Shown: positions 18,786 to 23,148 of the stretch, piece after piece
How positions within the stretch are numbered: the stretch's first letter is position 1
Layout: every line of letters starts with the position of its first letter
NCBI GenBank assembly: GCA_036897625.1
Contig: JAYMTA010000907.1
Location: 1-23,148, forward strand
Direction: 5' to 3'
DNA from: Pelargonium cotyledonis
Lineage: Eukaryota; Streptophyta; Magnoliopsida; Geraniales; Geraniaceae
Length of the DNA: 23,148 bases
The notes under the pieces: generated by a model
What the model was told of the DNA's origin: nothing
What the model saw: the letters and a program-made list of their open reading frames with translations, nothing else
Databases searched by the model: none
Made by a program: the position numbers and the translations under genes

Positions 18786-19376
18786 TCTCACCATACCAAT
18801 AAGGCAAACAATTTGGATCACTATGCATATCGCCGAAGGTCAGTCACAGCAAGGAATGGACTTGCAGCCTCCCATCTTTGAGTTCCTGGTAAAATTCTGA
18901 CCAAATCTAGTTGAGTGAATTTCATTTGTTTAATAACATGAATCTCGTTTGAAACCCACATTTTGTTAAACCCGTTAATGTATAGTTTGCATCTCATTTT
19001 TCTTCATAAACAACACATTAAGTTGGAGGCTTATTCTAGAGTTGCATTACGTTTTCTTAAATCAGTATCAGTCTCCAATACATTAGAGATATATGATGAG
19101 GATTTTGGTAATCCGAACTTGGATGTCCTCATAGAGCGACAGGAAATGTTGTTCCTCTAAACTTAAAGTGAACACGCACAAAACAAAACAACCAGCGACT
19201 TAGCTTAGCTGAAAAAGTAAACTTCTATTCAGTTTTATTGTTCATGACTACATCATTCATGTACAATGTATGTGCTGTAACAACATTCTGTTGTGGAATA
19301 TTTCAGATAAATATTCAAGCAACCTCAAATCCTGCCATACTCCAAAACCAGAGAGTAAAGTTGTCGTCAAACTGAG
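18186..19376. other. Spacer or leader introns before the F-box gene
   Basis: Apart from a possible exon at 18774-18888 (between a CTTGCAG acceptor and a CTG|GTAAAA donor) no coding sequence is convincing. A further acceptor TATTTCAG at about 19305 precedes the F-box start codon by some 70 bases, which would suit the last exon of a spliced leader. The frame before the ATG at 19377 has a TAA 24 bases upstream. Confidence 0.35.
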
Positions 19377-20897
19377 ATGTGGGTGTTGGTTTTTAGGTTA
19401 ATTAAGGTTTATTATTTTTCATATAGATTGTTTCAATTGGGTCTTAGAGAAGTATCAGAAAGATATCAACAATTTTCTTCCACGAAGAGAAATCTGCCAT
19501 CACCATCATCAACAAAAGATGTTTCAGATTCTGAAGAAGGCGACGACACTACAAGTAATTGGTCAAAACATCTTCCCCGAGAAATTATGGGATTAATTCT
19601 GCAAAAATTATCCGTAAACAATTACATTTGCTTGGCTTCAGTCTGCAAGTTGTGGCGGTCTCATGTTTTCATTGCTATTGCTAGTAAAAACTCCCCCCCC
19701 AAACCTGAATTTCCTCTCTTGATTTTTTCCACCCACCCTCACTCTTTAAGCGCAAAGCAACATTTCGATTTCTTTAATTTGTCTAATGATGCTATTAGCT
19801 GTGGCAGCAGAAGGGTATGTGATTATGTCACGAATAGGCTCCGACAGCATCTGGAGGGCCGAAACTGCGTGGGGTACATAGAAGGCTGGTTGATACTGGC
19901 GGATAAGATTTCATGGAGACCCGAGTCGTTTTTTCAGCATGCTGGCTTTGACAACAGTAAGGATTTTTTCTCTTACCTTATTGGAAATGTTAGAAACTAT
20001 ATGTTGAATCCGATGACAGGATCAAGAATCAAGCTTCCCTCGCAATCTACAATCCCGTGTAGTGGAAGCTCTCTGCTCCTCTTCTTCAACAAAGTTGTCG
20101 CCTCCTCAGCTCCAACTTGTCCGGATTGTATTGTTGCTGCACAAACTTTTGATCACAACTTGGTGTTTTGTAGACCCAGTTGTGACCAAAAATGGACAGT
20201 CATTGATGAGAGAGAAACCAGTCTTCGATTCAGAGACATGGAATTTGTGAAAAACAACTTGTTGTACGCAATAGTATGGAGGGCTGGTGATTTTATTATG
20301 GTTTATGATCTAAACGGTCCAAATTATGAAGCCAAGAAGCTGTTGATTCTTGATCCTCTCCCGGTACCTTCAATAGGAAGTTGGACGAGGGAGGGTGATA
20401 TTTGGAAGGTCTCGGATTATGCAAACTTGCATTTGCTAAATGACACCGAATCCAACCAACTGTTTATGATTGTGCGAATTGCGTCTGATTTCGCTTGTGA
20501 CGATAAATGGCGGGATCATTTTCTTTCGTACCACGAAACCCCTCCGCTAACAAAAGGGTTTCGGGTTTATAAGTTGGAACATGTCGATGGGAGCGAGTTG
20601 GGGTCAAGTTCGGGTAGATGGTTAGTGGTGGAGTCGTTGGGGGATAGTGTAATGTTTGTGGATGGAAGAAGTTGCAAGTTTGTCTCGTCGGTTACTGTTA
20701 TGAGAATGGGAACAGGAATGAGAATGTTCGGAGAAAATTGCATATATTTTGCATTCGAGTACCATTCAGGGAAAGGCGTTGCGAGTGACGTTGGGGTGTT
20801 TTCTTTAGCCGATGGGAGGATTCAACATCTTGTTCCAACTTTTTCTAGCCGGTTTCTTGTTCTTCCACCCGTTTGGTTCACACCATCTTTTTGGTGA
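19377..20897 (+). CDS. F-box protein with DUF295 (KIB1-4-type beta-propeller) domain
   Basis: Probable substrate adaptor of an SCF-type ubiquitin ligase. A single uninterrupted frame gives 506 residues. An F-box lies at about residues 62-100 (NWSKHLPREIMGLILQKLSV, then ICLASVCKLWRS), the segment that binds SKP1. The rest matches the plant DUF295/KIB layout. A middle region has YMLNPMTGSRIKLPS, characteristic of this family, and a C-terminal part has GFRVYKLE..GRWLVVESLGDSVMFVDGRSC, then GENCIYFAF and DVGVFSLADGRI, the diagnostic end of DUF295. The first 25 residues are hydrophobic and aromatic (WVLVFRLIKVYYFSYRLF), unusual before an F-box; they may be a membrane anchor or a misplaced start, but ATG 19377 is the first in-frame ATG after a stop. 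These families are large and fast-evolving, so the target cannot be guessed. No internal stops or frameshifts are seen. Confidence 0.88.
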   Translation: MWVLVFRLIKVYYFSYRLFQLGLREVSERYQQFSSTKRNLPSPSSTKDVSDSEEGDDTTSNWSKHLPREIMGLILQKLSVNNYICLASVCKLWRSHVFIAIASKNSPPKPEFPLLIFSTHPHSLSAKQHFDFFNLSNDAISCGSRRVCDYVTNRLRQHLEGRNCVGYIEGWLILADKISWRPESFFQHAGFDNSKDFFSYLIGNVRNYMLNPMTGSRIKLPSQSTIPCSGSSLLLFFNKVVASSAPTCPDCIVAAQTFDHNLVFCRPSCDQKWTVIDERETSLRFRDMEFVKNNLLYAIVWRAGDFIMVYDLNGPNYEAKKLLILDPLPVPSIGSWTREGDIWKVSDYANLHLLNDTESNQLFMIVRIASDFACDDKWRDHFLSYHETPPLTKGFRVYKLEHVDGSELGSSSGRWLVVESLGDSVMFVDGRSCKFVSSVTVMRMGTGMRMFGENCIYFAFEYHSGKGVASDVGVFSLADGRIQHLVPTFSSRFLVLPPVWFTPSFW

Positions 20898-21570
20898 ATT
20901 TGAAGGTTCTTTTGTTTGGTCACTGGCTCTATTGTTGTCATGTTATCTATCATTATTATGGGCATTATATATATACCTGTTTTTCCTGTATTGAATTCGA
21001 CTTGATAATATCATACCCGAACGTACAAATTTTGATTTGATATGCACACGTGCAAAATTTCGATGGCTAAACTTTATTTTGTTTCTCTTAACATAATAGC
21101 TTACTTATTGATAACTTGTACTTTCTCTTAATCTATTTCTAACTCGACAAAATTTGAACCATGTCCTATGTTTGTATAACTAAAACTAATAATTTGTATC
21201 TGTATTCAGATGCGCCTCAAACTCTATCTGCATCATTGCATGACAACTAGTATTTGTATCTATATACGCCTCAAACTTGATCTACATTATTATTACATGT
21301 TCGAATGTTGAACCGATTATTCTTTAAGTCGGATCAGGTCACCTCAAACTTGATCTACATTATTGCATGTTCGAGTGTAGGGCCGATTAGTTTTTAAGTC
21401 AGACCAGGTCAAACAAATTCATGCATTTCTCACGTGAAACTTGATACAAAATCCTCCCACCCAAAACCCATATTGAAAAAATTATGCCTCGAATGCTAAG
21501 CAAATATATTTTATTATTAATATTGTTTTTGGAGTAGTATTTTTTTGGAATTTACCAAATTTTGCAAGAA
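20898..21570. other. 3' flank of the F-box gene
   Basis: The first 100 or so bases are likely 3' untranslated sequence. The rest is AT-rich spacer with a small tandem repeat. No gene is seen. Confidence 0.5.
21192..21411 (+). repeat. Degenerate ~60-73-bp tandem repeats
   Basis: Two clear units, 21269-21341 and 21342-21411, share CCTCAAACTTGATCTACATT, then ATGTTCGA(A/G)TGT, CCGATTA, TTTAAGTC and CAGGTCA. A partial unit before them (from about 21192) repeats TATTTGTATCT, then GCCTCAAACT(T/C).ATCTGCAT. The words TAAGTCGGATCAGGTCA recall the dispersed GGGTC-type repeat of the window. Confidence 0.75.
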
Positions 21571-21641
21571 ACAAGATGAGACTTGAGGAACAAGAAAAAC
21601 AGCCCCCCAAAAAAGTCTGTGCCAAGAGCACGCGCCCTGTG

Positions 21642-21901
21642 ATTGGGCCGCGTGAAACATTTAAAAGGCTTGTCAGTCTCGTCACTCGCTTCTCCTTCCG
21701 TGAACTCCAACTCCGACCTAACGCCCAACCGCTACTTGAATGTCATTGGACGGTTCTTCCCACGCGCTCAAAGCGATCGTGTTCTCCTCCGTTCCCGCCT
21801 AAAGTGGAAAATGGCGGGAGGACGTCAAAAGGTTATTGTAGGTGATTAATTAAATTTGGAGGGAGTCATGATTGGCTGACCAATCACACAAGGCCACGTG
21901 G
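21642..21901 (+). promoter_or_regulatory. Compact promoter-like cluster: CCAAT, TATA-like, E2F-like and G-box elements
   Basis: A GC-richer island in an AT-rich region. It holds ATTGGG (21642), ATTTAAAA (21659-21666, a possible TATA box) and a CT-rich stretch like a transcription start. Two E2F-like sites face each other, TTCCCGCC (21792-21799) and GGCGGGA (21813-21819). GACGTC lies at 21821-21826, an inverted CCAAT pair ATTGGCTGACCAAT at 21871-21884, and a G-box CCACGTGG at 21894-21901. A short frame MAGGRQKVIVG starts at 21811 and reaches a GT donor at 21842, but no following exon is found in the window. It could be a gene start with a long intron, or a relic promoter. Confidence 0.45.
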
Positions 21902-22809
21902 AAATACTAGTAATAATTTAATTAAAAGTAGTTTAATAAAAATAAATTGAGTTTTTGTGTCAGTTCAATCCTTCGGGCTTTGAGTATAAAACACATTATT
22001 TTTGCGGGTACGATAGACTCAACAATTTTATAATTCACTCAACTCGATTTTTATTAAGGTGTTAAATGTAGACTCAAAGTCACTGAATGTAAGTTAAATA
22101 TTCGGGTACCTGTGACGCGCGAATGCGTTTTGTCATCTATACAAGGAGGTAAGGTAGGTGTCTTGGAATGGAATGAAGCTATATATGCTATGAATCATAC
22201 ATAAGAGCATAGCATTTTCAGGAGATTACCTTAAAAATTGAGTTTATTTTTTGTATTTTTCATGGAAAGAGATTATCTTCAATATATTATAATATATATA
22301 TGTGCACATTGAAATTCAAATGAATGAAGAGTAGTGTATGTGCAAAATGTTGTCTTGTTGACCCATACTAGCAATGCAACAACATCAACCATACCTTTTC
22401 AATCAATAGAATCACCTTTTATTAGTACCCTAAAGATTCACCTACTTGATAGTTACATGCTTTTGCATGTGAGTTTGTTTTTCTTAATTTATTTTCTTTT
22501 ATCTAAGAATATTTAGTAAAAAAAATGTATAAATATAATCCAATTTGAAAGAGATTTAAGTTTAAACTAGTTAATTCGAACGAGTCCAAATTTATAGTTA
22601 ATACATTTTCAATAAGAATATAGTATTTAAGAATGTGATTGAATCGAATTGGTTAATTCAACCGGGCCAAAAAAATTAGTCCATATCCACCCATAAACAA
22701 GCTTAATTTTCAAGTTTTTATATACCTGTAATGATACAATATAGTTTAGATATAATGAAAATATTTATTCTCACTAATTTGATTTTACAAATAAAACATA
22801 AAGGGAAAT
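21902..22809. other. AT-rich intergenic DNA
   Basis: I see no gene. The stretch contains poly(T) and AT-rich runs and one GAATCGAATTGG..TTCAACCGGGCC fragment (about 22640-22675) related in wording to the dispersed repeats. If the promoter cluster on the left is active, this would be its first intron, but nothing here supports coding. Confidence 0.5.
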
Positions 22810-22925
22810 AAGAGTGGCGCAGTTGGTTAATCCAATTGTATGAGTAAGAGGATATCTCATGATTAATTTCCACTCAACACACATTTTTAGTGGTGGCGGT
22901 GGTGTAAGAGACCGCTTTAATGCGA
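22810..22925 (+). mobile_element. tRNA-like SINE remnant
   Basis: AGTGGCGCAGTTGGTTAATCC (about 22812-22832) is an excellent tRNA box A. The box B about 40 bases on (ATCTCATGATTAATTTCC) is strongly degraded compared with GGTTCGANTCC. The acceptor stem cannot form, so this is a SINE or tRNA-derived pseudogene, not a working tRNA. After it two similar segments, AATGCGATAAAATACC and AGTGCGATAAAGTGCC (about 22919 and 22965), add a small repeat. Confidence 0.55.
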
Positions 22926-23148
22926 TAAAATACCAAAAAATTTTAGGCTAAAATTAAAAAAATAGTGCGATAAAGTGCCAAATACTCTAAACTAGTGTGA
23001 AGAGAAATAGTTTCTTTCATAAACATTTCAAAAACTGTCAGCTAGAGACTATAGCTATGATGACTCTATACACTGACTCGGTGATGGAAAGCTAGAGTAG
23101 GAGATTGATCCAAATTTGGAGGGCAAAATTGTGATTGGAAAGATTCTT
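22926..23148. other. AT-rich right end of the window
   Basis: No gene is seen. The GCGATAAA-type words continue to about 22985. The rest is unique-looking spacer. Confidence 0.5.

Noticed and set aside
18775..18888. The frame SHHDLTIPIRQTIW.. as a coding exon of the short ORF
   Set aside because: It is in a different phase from the preceding candidate exons, and joining them gives a stop after three codons; kept only as a finding.
21576..21849. Open frames of 89 and 68 residues within the promoter-like island
   Set aside because: They overlap motif-rich CT leader sequence, match no family, and the two frames conflict with each other.
22812..22885. A functional tRNA gene
   Set aside because: Box A is good but box B is degraded and no acceptor stem pairs, so it is annotated as a SINE-like remnant.

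Overview
This is a piece of a flowering-plant (eudicot) nuclear chromosome. The genes have GT-AG introns, the coding sequences belong to families typical of or confined to plants (plantacyanin, RLCK-VII/PBL kinase, F-box/DUF295), the non-coding DNA is very AT-rich, and there are tRNA-derived SINEs including an Au-type element. I could not name the species. Nothing prokaryotic, viral or CRISPR-like was seen.

Layout. 1-2190 is gene-poor and carries a SINE with clear target-site duplications. 2273-2747 (+) is a two-exon plantacyanin gene. 2748-4500 has no intact gene but holds repeated, decayed sequence that may partly derive from a plantacyanin copy, plus a perfect 51-bp tandem duplication. 4907-7950 (+) is a five-exon receptor-like cytoplasmic kinase of the PBL23 type whose first intron contains a triplicated ~155-bp repeat. 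8640-13018 (+) is an EamA/DMT (SLC35F5-like) membrane transporter with three coding exons. It is preceded by a ~1.2-kb array of degenerate repeats, and the last unit of that array contains the real start codon; an Au-type SINE lies in its second coding intron. Convergent to it, 13792-15682 (-) is a four-coding-exon PPPDE/DeSI-type isopeptidase with a non-coding 5' exon near 16460-16540. 17224-18888 (+) is a probable transcribed leader with a short spliced ORF of unknown identity. It may be a small gene or the 5' leader of the F-box/DUF295 gene at 19377-20897 (+). 21640-21901 is a compact promoter-like cluster (inverted CCAAT boxes, two E2F-like sites, a G-box) with no clear gene attached. The remainder to 23148 is AT-rich and ends with a tRNA-like SINE remnant.

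The genes are unrelated in function (apoplastic copper protein, immune-type kinase, transporter, SUMO/ubiquitin isopeptidase, F-box adaptor), so I see no cluster or operon-like system. What stands out is structural: at least five separate places where non-coding DNA, mostly introns or flanks, has been locally duplicated in tandem. In one of these the translation start of a conserved transporter is itself a repeat unit. I found no convincing undescribed biological system. The repeat-embedded start codon, the short ORF upstream of the F-box gene and the orphan promoter cluster are the best leads.
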